Shown in pieces: positions 1 to 6,757 of a stretch of DNA of 64,000 nucleotides. Below the pieces are notes generated by a model, which saw nothing but the letters and a program-made list of their open reading frames with translations, ran no database searches and had not been told where the DNA came from. Every line of letters starts with the position of its first letter. Positions within the stretch are counted from its first letter, which is position 1. The translations under genes were made by a program, and so were the position numbers. Location of the stretch: NCBI GenBank assembly GCA_050949865.1, contig JBMNGN010000002.1, positions 1 through 64,000 on the forward strand, written 5' to 3'. Source of the stretch: JBMNGN01 sp050949865. Lineage in GTDB: Bacteria; Bacillota; Syntrophomonadia; Syntrophomonadales; Syntrophomonadaceae.

Positions 1-2
1 TA

Positions 3-335
3 TGGTTTCTAATGGAAAATAGAAACTGGAAATACCCTGAAAAATTCAATGAGGAAACAGAATTACATAAAAATTATCATGGAAAGATACGAATAAATAA
101 ATATAATAATATGTCAACTAATACACTTTTAGCTATTTGTGTAGGTATGGGATTAAGCTTAAGGATAACAGAAAAATTATTTGAAAAATCTAATAATAAA
201 CTTAATTACTATCAAGATCCTGATAAGACCTATATAAAAATAATGGAGACTATGCCAGGTTTATCAATTACTAATTTTAACTCTATAGTTAGAAGTTTTG
301 GAATCGAAGAATTAGGTACTAAAATAATCGAGTAA
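3..335 (+). CDS. C-terminal part of an XRE-type phage regulator (partial)
   Basis: The frame is open to the window edge, so the gene probably starts upstream; an internal ATG lies at 12. The visible part keeps a segment reading LLAICVGMGLSLRITEKLFEKS and a following GLSITNFNSIVRSFGIEELG block (split here at 20 residues or less). This layout resembles the region after the HTH in Firmicutes XRE-family regulators. No HTH is visible in the window. It is followed by an intrinsic terminator. Family assignment is by pattern memory only. Confidence 0.45.
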   Translation, partial: WFLMENRNWKYPEKFNEETELHKNYHGKIRINKYNNMSTNTLLAICVGMGLSLRITEKLFEKSNNKLNYYQDPDKTYIKIMETMPGLSITNFNSIVRSFGIEELGTKIIE

Positions 336-341
336 ACTATG

Positions 342-443
342 CAACTCGTTGAGTTGGTTTTGAACCCCGAAAGGGGTTCTTTTTTTATGCCCAAATTTAA
401 AAGTCTTTATATATTCACAAACAAAAGCCAACTCAGTGAGTTG
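342..443. repeat. Two 15-bp palindromes flanking a terminator
   Basis: CAACTC-GTT-GAGTTG occupies 342-356 and CAACTC-AGT-GAGTTG occupies 429-443. The six-base arms are identical and only the three-base centre differs. They flank the terminator at 362-386. Dyads of this size are typical of dimeric repressor operators; what binds them is unknown. Confidence 0.6.
362..386 (+). terminator. Intrinsic terminator after the regulator gene
   Basis: The stem GAACCCC (362-368), loop GAAA and arm GGGGTTC (373-379) are followed directly by a run of T. This is a perfect 7-bp GNRA-like hairpin and ends the transcript of the 5' partial gene. Confidence 0.9.
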
Positions 444-525
444 ATCGTATGAATTTGAAATCCACTATAGTTAAAAGTGAAGGGACAACCCTCAAAAATA
501 TTAATACGTCTTAAGCTGGCCAGCA

Positions 526-692
526 GAGACGGCGGAAATATAAATGAATCAATAATAGTCGATGACAGGCTATTAGAGGAATTTATAATCCACCGTATTG
601 TTTCCTATGTGTAATTTTAGGAGATAAATCTGCTGGTTATTTATTTTAGATTCATTAGTTCTCCGCCGTCTCCAAGGACGGGAAACGGAGAG
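526..692 (+). promoter_or_regulatory. Structured leader RNA upstream of the sigma-like gene
   Basis: An 11-bp arm at 526-536 (GAGACGGCGGA) pairs perfectly with 662-672. An inner 8-bp pair (543-550 with 649-656) continues the helix, enclosing about 98 nt that hold smaller hairpins (553-558 with 570-575; 603-607 with 618-622). The 3' strand of the outer helix (TCTCC at 669-673) could instead pair with the ribosome site GGAGA at 686-690. This is the geometry of a switch controlling translation. No known riboswitch class was recognised. The stretch 336-696 holds no other gene. Confidence 0.5.
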
Positions 693-696
693 GCTA

Positions 697-1227
697 ATGA
701 AATTAAAAATTAGATTTGATAAGTATTTTCAATCTATTGATTTAAATGAAAAAGAAACTGAGGAAATGTGGATCAGCTTATCAATAGAAGAAGAGTATGA
801 CTCACAAGAAGAAAAAGAAAAATTGATTCAAGAAAAATTCAATGAAGAGTTTAATAAGCCTGAGTTTAACAATTGGAGAAAGCACAACAGACGACTTTCT
901 ATGCCAAAGAAGCCTTTTAGAAAAGACGACCAGGAAGAAGACCTTACGGACCATATGGACTATATCTCCGATTACACAGATTTAGAAAATCAAGACAGAA
1001 AAGCTGACTATGAATTTTACTGTGAACTACTTCGCAAAAACCTTAACTAACAAGCAAGCAGAAGCTTCATAGCAGTGTTTCTTGACGGAGTACCAGTAAA
1101 TGAGTACGCAGATAACGTTGGCACTAGTAAAAGTAATATATCTCATCATTTAGCTGCAGCAAAAAAGAAATTAAAAAGATTTTTCCAAAATCCTCAACTT
1201 TCCCCTCTTGCCACGGCTAATAGTTAG
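697..1227 (+). pseudogene. Sigma-70-like phage transcription factor, interrupted by an in-frame TAA
   Basis: Translation from ATG 697 (site GGAGAGG just upstream) gives 117 acidic residues ending at TAA 1048-1050. The same frame then stays open to TAG 1225-1227 and encodes a region-4-like helix-turn-helix tail, with AVFLDGVPVNEYADNVGTSK and SNISHHLAAAKKKLKRFF. The family normally has both parts in one protein of about 175 residues, so the TAA looks like a nonsense mutation; readthrough cannot be excluded. It opens the early gene block, and its 3' end overlaps the leader of the next gene. Confidence 0.75.
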
Positions 1228-1258
1228 AGGGCAACACATAAACGCTCTCGGAAAGAGG
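1215..1258 (+). promoter_or_regulatory. Leader motif, copy 1, upstream of the 1266 gene
   Basis: The segment holds TTAGAGGG followed 15 nt later by CTCGGAAAGAGG, the latter being the ribosome site of the 1266 gene. CCTCTT at 1204-1209 can pair with AAGAGG at 1253-1258 and hide that site. CAAAATCCTCAAC just upstream is repeated before the antirepressor gene. It belongs to a family of six related leaders in the prophage. Confidence 0.45.
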
Positions 1259-1265
1259 TGAATAC

Positions 1266-1484
1266 ATGAAGCACAACTTGAAAATCAGTGTTTCAAAAAA
1301 ACCACAGTCTGGCGGGATTGTTTCCTGTCGAAACGTCACCATTAGGGAGCGTTTCCTTCGCTTTTTACTTGGTGATAAGCAGAAACTGACCATCCTTGTT
1401 CCGGGTGACACCGTACAGGAACTCGCCATCAGTGAGATTAAGGAAGGAGGAATAAGCCATGAGCAAGATCAAGCTACTCCTTGA
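1266..1484 (+). CDS. Small conserved phage protein, function unknown
   Basis: Encodes 72 residues with a basic first half and start ATG 1266 behind AAAGAGG. No recognised domain. It overlaps the next gene by 26 nt and sits at the head of the DUF2800/DUF2815/polymerase block, so it is probably an early replication or recombination accessory protein; that role is inferred from position only. Confidence 0.6.
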   Translation: MKHNLKISVSKKPQSGGIVSCRNVTIRERFLRFLLGDKQKLTILVPGDTVQELAISEIKEGGISHEQDQATP

Positions 1485-1782
1485 TGTGGTTTCCGATATG
1501 CGCTCTTTGGCAGACAGCATACAAGCGGTTGCTGATGTAATGGCGGGCAATGAACCTGTCGAAACAAAAGAACCGACTACAACTGTAAAAGAGCCTGAAC
1601 CAAATAAAAAGGAAATCACTCTGGAGGAAGTCAGAGCAAAACTCGCTGAAAAGAGTCAAGCCGGTCTTACTGCCCAAGTAAGAGAAATAATCCAAAAATA
1701 CGGTGGCTCTAAATTAAGCGAAGTGGACCCAAAACATTATGCAGATATGTTAAAAGATGCGGAGGTACTTGGGAATGAGTGA
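1459..1782 (+). CDS. Phage early protein with proline/lysine-rich linker
   Basis: Encodes 107 residues: an N-terminal helix (to about residue 35), a low-complexity Glu/Pro/Lys/Thr linker (about 36-55), and a C-terminal helical module with EEVRAKLAEKSQAGLT and VREIIQKYGGSKLSEVDP. Phage proteins of this shape are often labelled rRNA biogenesis protein rrp5, a label I do not trust. The start lies behind AAGGAGGAATAAGCC. It overlaps the upstream and downstream genes, consistent with translational coupling. Confidence 0.65.
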   Translation: MSKIKLLLDVVSDMRSLADSIQAVADVMAGNEPVETKEPTTTVKEPEPNKKEITLEEVRAKLAEKSQAGLTAQVREIIQKYGGSKLSEVDPKHYADMLKDAEVLGNE

Positions 1783-2923
1783 TCATGCAGTTCTTTCCGC
1801 ATCAGGCGCCCATAGGTGGCTGAATTGCCTTCCGTCTGCACGATTGGAACTGGAGTTTGTAAATAACGAATCCAGTGCAGCCGCTGAAGGCACCGCCGCC
1901 CATGCTCTCTGCGAACATAAACTCAAAAAAGCACTTCACATGAGAAGTAAGCGTCCTGTCTCAGTTTATAACTCCGATGAGATGGAAGAACACAGTGATG
2001 CCTATGTGGAATTTGTAATGGAACAGCTTGAGCTGGCAAAGCAGAGCTGCACAGACCCTTTAATACTAATCGAACAGCGTCTTGATTTTTCCTGCTATGT
2101 TCCACAGGGATTTGGAACCGGTGACTGCATCATTATTGCCGATAAGAAACTTCACATTATCGATTTCAAGTATGGTATGGGAGTATTGGTAGATGCGGTG
2201 GACAATCCGCAGATGAAGTTGTACGCACTGGGTGCTTTAGAAATTTACGATAGTTTGTACGACATCGAGGAAGTTTCCATGACCATTTTCCAGCCACGCA
2301 GAGAGAATGTCAGCACATGGACAATCCGGGTAGAGGATTTAAAAGATTGGGCAGAAAAAGAACTAAAACCAAAGGCTAAAAAAGCTTATGACGGTGAAGG
2401 TGAGTATCTTCCGGGTGAGTGGTGTACTTTCTGCCGAGCGGCAGTTAAATGCCGTGCTAGGGCTGAGGAAAAACTGAAATTGGCACAATCGGAGTTTAAA
2501 CTACCTCCACTACTTACGGACTCTGAAATCGAGGAAGTTCTATCTAAACTGTCCGACCTTACGAAATGGGCAAATGAAATCATTGCATATGCCACCGATG
2601 CAGCTGTTAATCACGGGAAAGAGTGGCATGGTTTTAAGGTTGTTGAGGGCAGATCTGTCCGCAAATACAAGGATGAAGATGCTGTGGCTGAAGTAGCCAA
2701 AGCAAACGGTTATAAAGATATCTTTCGTCAGAGTCTCATCACTCTTACGGAAATGGAAAGGCTGATGGGCAAATCAAAATTTGAGAAGATACTCGGTGAT
2801 CTTATATACAAGCCACCGGGAAAGCCGACTCTGGTCCCGTTATCGGATAAGCGTCCGGCTATGAACGTATCAAACGCAAAAAACGAATTTAACGAAATAA
2901 CGGAGGAATGTGAATATGAATAA
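1775..2923 (+). CDS. DUF2800 family phage nuclease (PD-(D/E)XK, RecB-like)
   Basis: A 382-residue protein beginning MSDHAVLSASGAHRWLNC; ATG 1775 is chosen over 1757 because GGAGGT lies 8 nt upstream. The central segment GDCIIIADKKLHIIDFKYGMG matches the D-x(n)-(D/E)-x-K core of Cas4/RecB-like nucleases (D at IIIAD, K at DFKYG; written here in pieces of limited length). Cysteines in GEWCTFCRAAVKCRAR resemble the Fe-S or zinc cluster of this group. The family always sits beside DUF2815 and the phage polymerase and is thought to act in recombination or end processing. It overlaps the next gene. Confidence 0.85.
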   Translation: MSDHAVLSASGAHRWLNCLPSARLELEFVNNESSAAAEGTAAHALCEHKLKKALHMRSKRPVSVYNSDEMEEHSDAYVEFVMEQLELAKQSCTDPLILIEQRLDFSCYVPQGFGTGDCIIIADKKLHIIDFKYGMGVLVDAVDNPQMKLYALGALEIYDSLYDIEEVSMTIFQPRRENVSTWTIRVEDLKDWAEKELKPKAKKAYDGEGEYLPGEWCTFCRAAVKCRARAEEKLKLAQSEFKLPPLLTDSEIEEVLSKLSDLTKWANEIIAYATDAAVNHGKEWHGFKVVEGRSVRKYKDEDAVAEVAKANGYKDIFRQSLITLTEMERLMGKSKFEKILGDLIYKPPGKPTLVPLSDKRPAMNVSNAKNEFNEITEECEYE

Positions 2924-3464
2924 TAAAAACAGAACGAAGGTTATTACTGGTGTAAACACACGTCTCAGCTACTTTCATGGCTGGGAACCGGTATCCATCA
3001 ATGGTGGGGCAGAAAAGTATAGTGTATCGGTATTGATTCCTAAATCGGATAAGGAAACCATTAATGCCATCAATGCAGCAGTTGATGCTGCTATTGAAGA
3101 GGGCATTGCAAAGTTTGGCGGTAAAAAACCAAATAAGGCTGCTATCAAGCTGCCGCTTCGAGATGGTGATGTAGAACGAGATGATGAGGCTTATAAAGGA
3201 CATTATTTTGTAAATGCCAACAGCACTACTCCGCCTCAGATTGTAGATAAAGCAGTCAAGCCTATTCTGGATCGCAATGAGGTATACAGTGGTTGCTATG
3301 CAAGAGTGTCACTTAATTTCTATGCTTTCAATTCTAATGGGAACAAGGGTGTGGCCTGCGGACTTGGTAACATCCAGAAGATTAGAGATGGAGAGCCTTT
3401 AGGCAGCAGAACCACAGCGGCTGATGATTTCACCACAATTGAAGATGATGATTTCCTAGCATAA
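2916..3464 (+). CDS. DUF2815 family single-strand DNA-binding protein
   Basis: A 182-residue protein of the DUF2815 family, found next to DUF2800 in Firmicutes phages and regarded as an OB-fold ssDNA-binding or annealing-type protein. Visible marks are the N-terminal VNTRLSYFHGWEP, a middle KYSVSVLIPKSDKETI segment, an aromatic-rich LNFYAFNSNGNKGVACGL strand and an acidic C-terminal tail (DDFTTIEDDDFLA) like that of SSB proteins. ATG 2916 is 9 nt after GGAGG; GTG 2910 is too close. The start overlaps the upstream stop. Confidence 0.8.
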   Translation: MNNKNRTKVITGVNTRLSYFHGWEPVSINGGAEKYSVSVLIPKSDKETINAINAAVDAAIEEGIAKFGGKKPNKAAIKLPLRDGDVERDDEAYKGHYFVNANSTTPPQIVDKAVKPILDRNEVYSGCYARVSLNFYAFNSNGNKGVACGLGNIQKIRDGEPLGSRTTAADDFTTIEDDDFLA

Positions 3465-3481
3465 CAGCTAAAGTATGAATA

Positions 3482-3522
3482 CAAACGGGGTGGTGGAAGT
3501 TGTTCTTCTGTCACCTCGTTTG
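3482..3522 (+). promoter_or_regulatory. Intergenic hairpin before the DNA polymerase gene
   Basis: CAAACGGGGTG (3482-3492) pairs over 11 bp (one G-U) with CACCTCGTTTG (3512-3522). No T run follows, so it is probably an RNA-stability or processing hairpin rather than a terminator. Confidence 0.45.
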
Positions 3523-3542
3523 CATTGGAAAGGGTGTAATAC

Positions 3543-5477
3543 ATGAATTCTATTTCAATTGATATTGAAACATTTAGTAGTGCCAATCTTCAAAAATGTG
3601 GAGTCTACCGTTATGCCGAGAGTGATGATTTTGAAATTCTATTGTTTGGTTATTCGGTTGATGGCGGTGCAGTTCAGGTGGTCGATCTTGCCTGCGGAGA
3701 GAAAATCCCAAAAGAAATAATCAATGCTCTTATGGATAATTCCGTTACCAAATGGGCCTTTAATGCTATGTTTGAGCGTGTTTGCCTATCAAAATGGCTT
3801 AACCTTACTGATTATCTTGACCCTACATCCTGGAAATGTTCAATGATATGGTCGGCTTATATGGGACTTCCACTTTCACTTGAGGGCGTCGGTGCAGTCT
3901 TAGGATTGGAAAAACAAAAATTGACGGAAGGCAAAGACCTCATTAAATATTTCTGTACACCTTGCTCCCCTACTAAATCAAACGGAGGACGAGTTCGTAA
4001 TCTGCCAAAACACGATATGGATAAATGGGAGCGATTTAAAGCATATAACCTCCGTGATGTGGAAGCCGAGATGTCAATACAGCAGAGACTATCTAAATTC
4101 CCGCTTCCAGAGAATATATGGTCAGAATATCATCTTGACCAGAAAATCAATGATCGTGGTATCGCTATTGACATGGCTTTTGTAAAACAAGCCGTCAAGA
4201 TGGATGAACAGTCGCGGGAAAAGCTAATGGCTTTAATGCAGGATATAACTAATTTGGAGAATCCAAACTCTGTACAACAAATGAAAGAATGGCTTGCTGA
4301 TAACGGATTGGAAACAGATAGTCTTGGTAAAAAAGCAGTTGCTGAGATGTTAAAGACAGCACCTGAACCACTAGGCACCGTTTTGGAACTTCGTCAGCAG
4401 CTTGCAAAATCATCGGTAAAAAAATACACGGCAATGGAGAATGCAGTATGTAATGATGGTCGTGCAAGAGGAATGTTTCAGTTTTATGGAGCAAACAGAA
4501 CTGGTAGGTTTTCGGGCAGGCTTATTCAACTACAAAATCTCCCTCAAAACCATATGCCCGATTTGGAACAGGCTCGTGCTTTAGTTCGTAGCGGAAACTT
4601 TGATGCTCTTACCTTACTTTATGATTCTATCCCGGAGGTACTGTCGGAACTTATCCGTACTGCTTTTGTACCGCAGGAGGGCATGAAGTTTATAGTTGCA
4701 GATTTTTCAGCGATTGAAGCTCGCGTTATCGCCTGGCTTGCGGGAGAAAAATGGAGAATAGATGTATTCCAAAATGGCGGTGACATTTACTGTGCAAGTG
4801 CATCTCAGATGTTTAATGTACCTGTGGAGAAAAACGGTGTTAATGGACATCTTCGTCAGAAGGGAAAAATTGCTGAATTAGCCCTAGGTTACGGTGGATC
4901 TGTTGGAGCACTGAAATCAATGGGTGCTTTGGAGATGGGAATTGAAGAAGAGGAACTTCACCCTCTTGTAACGGCTTGGAGACAATCCAATCCCAATATT
5001 ACAAAACTATGGTGGGATGTTGACCGCGCTGTAAAAACCTGCGTTAAGCAGAAAACTCCTACAGAAACACACGGTATTAAATTTATATATCAAAGTGGGA
5101 TGCTCTTTATTGTCCTTCCTTCCGGCAGGCGGCTTTCCTATGTGAAACCTCGTATGGGAGAGAATGTATTTGGTGGTGAGTCTGTTACTTATGAAGGGGT
5201 CGGCGGGACAAAGAAATGGGAAAGAATCGAAAGCTATGGACCAAAATTTGTAGAGAATATTGTCCAGGCAATCAGTCGTGACATTTTGTGCCACGCCATG
5301 CAGACGTTAAAGAATTGTTCCATTGTGGCTCATGTACACGATGAAATTATAATCGAAGCGGATATGAGTATGTCACTTTCTACTATTTGTGAACAAATGG
5401 CTAGGACACCAACATGGGCAAAAGACCTGTTACTTAGTGCTGATGGCTATGAGTGTCAGTTTTATCAAAAAGATTAA
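3543..5477 (+). CDS. Phage family A DNA polymerase with 3'-5' exonuclease domain
   Basis: Encodes 644 residues. The N-terminal exonuclease domain opens with SIDIETFS (Asp7, Glu9 = Exo I). The polymerase domain has motif A VADFSAIEARV (about 384), motif B RQKGKIAELALGYGG (about 437) and motif C HVHDEI (about 598). All three carry the expected catalytic residues, so the enzyme looks active. It replicates phage DNA together with the VapE-type primase-helicase downstream. The length is usual for the stand-alone phage form that lacks a 5' nuclease domain. Confidence 0.95.
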   Translation: MNSISIDIETFSSANLQKCGVYRYAESDDFEILLFGYSVDGGAVQVVDLACGEKIPKEIINALMDNSVTKWAFNAMFERVCLSKWLNLTDYLDPTSWKCSMIWSAYMGLPLSLEGVGAVLGLEKQKLTEGKDLIKYFCTPCSPTKSNGGRVRNLPKHDMDKWERFKAYNLRDVEAEMSIQQRLSKFPLPENIWSEYHLDQKINDRGIAIDMAFVKQAVKMDEQSREKLMALMQDITNLENPNSVQQMKEWLADNGLETDSLGKKAVAEMLKTAPEPLGTVLELRQQLAKSSVKKYTAMENAVCNDGRARGMFQFYGANRTGRFSGRLIQLQNLPQNHMPDLEQARALVRSGNFDALTLLYDSIPEVLSELIRTAFVPQEGMKFIVADFSAIEARVIAWLAGEKWRIDVFQNGGDIYCASASQMFNVPVEKNGVNGHLRQKGKIAELALGYGGSVGALKSMGALEMGIEEEELHPLVTAWRQSNPNITKLWWDVDRAVKTCVKQKTPTETHGIKFIYQSGMLFIVLPSGRRLSYVKPRMGENVFGGESVTYEGVGGTKKWERIESYGPKFVENIVQAISRDILCHAMQTLKNCSIVAHVHDEIIIEADMSMSLSTICEQMARTPTWAKDLLLSADGYECQFYQKD

Positions 5478-5505
5478 ATATATTTTTTCAAAATCCTCAA
5501 CATTC

Positions 5506-5566
5506 ATTACCTCCTGTGGCTATTAGGTAGAGGGGTTTCCTCTCTGACTATATTACAGGAGGTAAT
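5506..5566 (+). promoter_or_regulatory. Ribosome-site-sequestering hairpin and leader motif, copy 2
   Basis: ATTACCTCCTGT (5506-5517) is a perfect 12-base reverse complement of ACAGGAGGTAAT (5555-5566), which contains the AGGAGG ribosome site of the antirepressor gene at 5571. An inner hairpin (AGAGG 5529-5533 with CCTCT 5539-5543) fits inside the loop. When folded, the site is fully hidden. The leader shares CAAAATCCTCAAC and GGCTA-TTAG-TAGAGGG with the leader before 1266. Confidence 0.75.
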
Positions 5567-5570
5567 TCGT

Positions 5571-6323
5571 ATGGACGAATTAGTAAGAATCAATTATGAA
5601 AATGACCGCCCCACAGTGCATGGCCGTGATTTGCATGCAGTTTTGGAAGTGAAAACACCCTATGATAAATGGTTTCCAAGAATGTGTGAGTATGGATTTG
5701 TGGAGGGTACGGACTTTTCGACATTTCTGTCGGAAAGTACAGGTGGAAGACCAGCTGTTGACCACCAAATAACAATTGATATGGCAAAAGAGCTATGCAT
5801 GATACAGCGTACTCCAAAAGGAAAACAATGCCGCGGGTACTTTCTTGAAATTGAAAGACGATGGAACTCTCCAGAAGCAATCATGGCAAGGGCATTACAG
5901 TTTGCCAATCAGCAACTAAATCAAGTAAGGAATCAAAATAAATTACTTGAAGGTACGATTGCTGTTCAGAATCAGCAGATTGCGGAAATGAAACCGAAAG
6001 TCTCCTATTATGATGTAGTTCTAAATTGCAAAGACCTCATTTCTACATCAGCAATTGCCAAAGATTACGGCAAGTCAGCTATTTGGATGAACCGCTATCT
6101 TAATAAAAAGGGCATCCAATTTAAACAAGGTGGTATCTGGCTTTTATATCAGAAGTATGCAGAAAAAGGCTATACCAGCACCAAGACACATAGCTACATC
6201 GGTAGTAACGGTGAACTGCATACAAAAGTCCATACATATTGGACTCAAAAAGGCAGACTCTTCATTTACGAACTGTTGAAGGCAGATGGTATTTTGCCGC
6301 AGATAGAAATGGAGGGTGTGTAA
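5571..6323 (+). CDS. Phage antirepressor (AntA/AntB plus KilA-C domains)
   Basis: Encodes 250 residues. Residues 1-110 form an AntA/AntB-type domain (VHGRDLHAVLEVKTPYDKW, then TIDMAKELCMIQRTPKGKQ and RGYFLEIERRW). A coiled segment follows, then a C-terminal KilA-C type DNA-binding domain (TSAIAKDYGKSAIWMNRYL). Such proteins counter the lysogeny repressor and promote induction. Tight translational control is likely because the ribosome site is buried in a 12-bp stem. Confidence 0.9.
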   Translation: MDELVRINYENDRPTVHGRDLHAVLEVKTPYDKWFPRMCEYGFVEGTDFSTFLSESTGGRPAVDHQITIDMAKELCMIQRTPKGKQCRGYFLEIERRWNSPEAIMARALQFANQQLNQVRNQNKLLEGTIAVQNQQIAEMKPKVSYYDVVLNCKDLISTSAIAKDYGKSAIWMNRYLNKKGIQFKQGGIWLLYQKYAEKGYTSTKTHSYIGSNGELHTKVHTYWTQKGRLFIYELLKADGILPQIEMEGV

Positions 6324-6757
6324 TGGGAATTGATAAATTCAATCATGAAGGATACCATGACCCAACTCCCCATGAGGCACTGACCAACATAATAAGAAAG
6401 AAAAAGGCAGAGAAAAAATCTGCCTTTAAGCCACTTGTATATATTTGTTCTCCCTATTCCGGTGATGTAGAAGGAAACATTAAAAAGGCTCGCAACTTTT
6501 GTAGATTTGCCTTGGAGAATAATTGCATCCCAATTGCTCCCCACCTTATGTTTCCGCAGTTTATGGATGATGAAAATCCAAAGGAACGGGAACTTGCCAT
6601 ATTTATGGACATCGTGCTTATGGGCAAATGCTCCGAGGTTTGGGTGCTAGGCAATACCATCTCAAGCGGGATGGCAAGGGAGATTGAAGTAGCCAAGAAA
6701 CGCAGACAAACGGTCAGATATTTTAGTCCGGAGCATGAGGAGGTCGAAAGCTTATGA
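6323..6757 (+). CDS. DUF4406-like nucleoside deoxyribosyltransferase-fold protein
   Basis: A 144-residue protein. The start ATG 6323 overlaps the upstream TAA and has GGAGGG 7 nt upstream; a longer ATG at 6239 lies inside the antirepressor and is not favoured. LVYICSPYSGDVEGNIKKA is the family's N-terminal signature, followed by PIAPHLMFPQFMDD, a segment with Glu-rich catalytic-type residues and SSGMAREIEVAKKR. The fold belongs to the nucleoside 2-deoxyribosyltransferase-like group, so a role in nucleotide salvage or modification is plausible but unproven. Confidence 0.75.
   Translation: MGIDKFNHEGYHDPTPHEALTNIIRKKKAEKKSAFKPLVYICSPYSGDVEGNIKKARNFCRFALENNCIPIAPHLMFPQFMDDENPKERELAIFMDIVLMGKCSEVWVLGNTISSGMAREIEVAKKRRQTVRYFSPEHEEVESL

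Noticed and set aside
526..692. Possible group I intron or known riboswitch
   Set aside because: I could not place the conserved P3/P7 core of a group I intron, and no known riboswitch signature was found.
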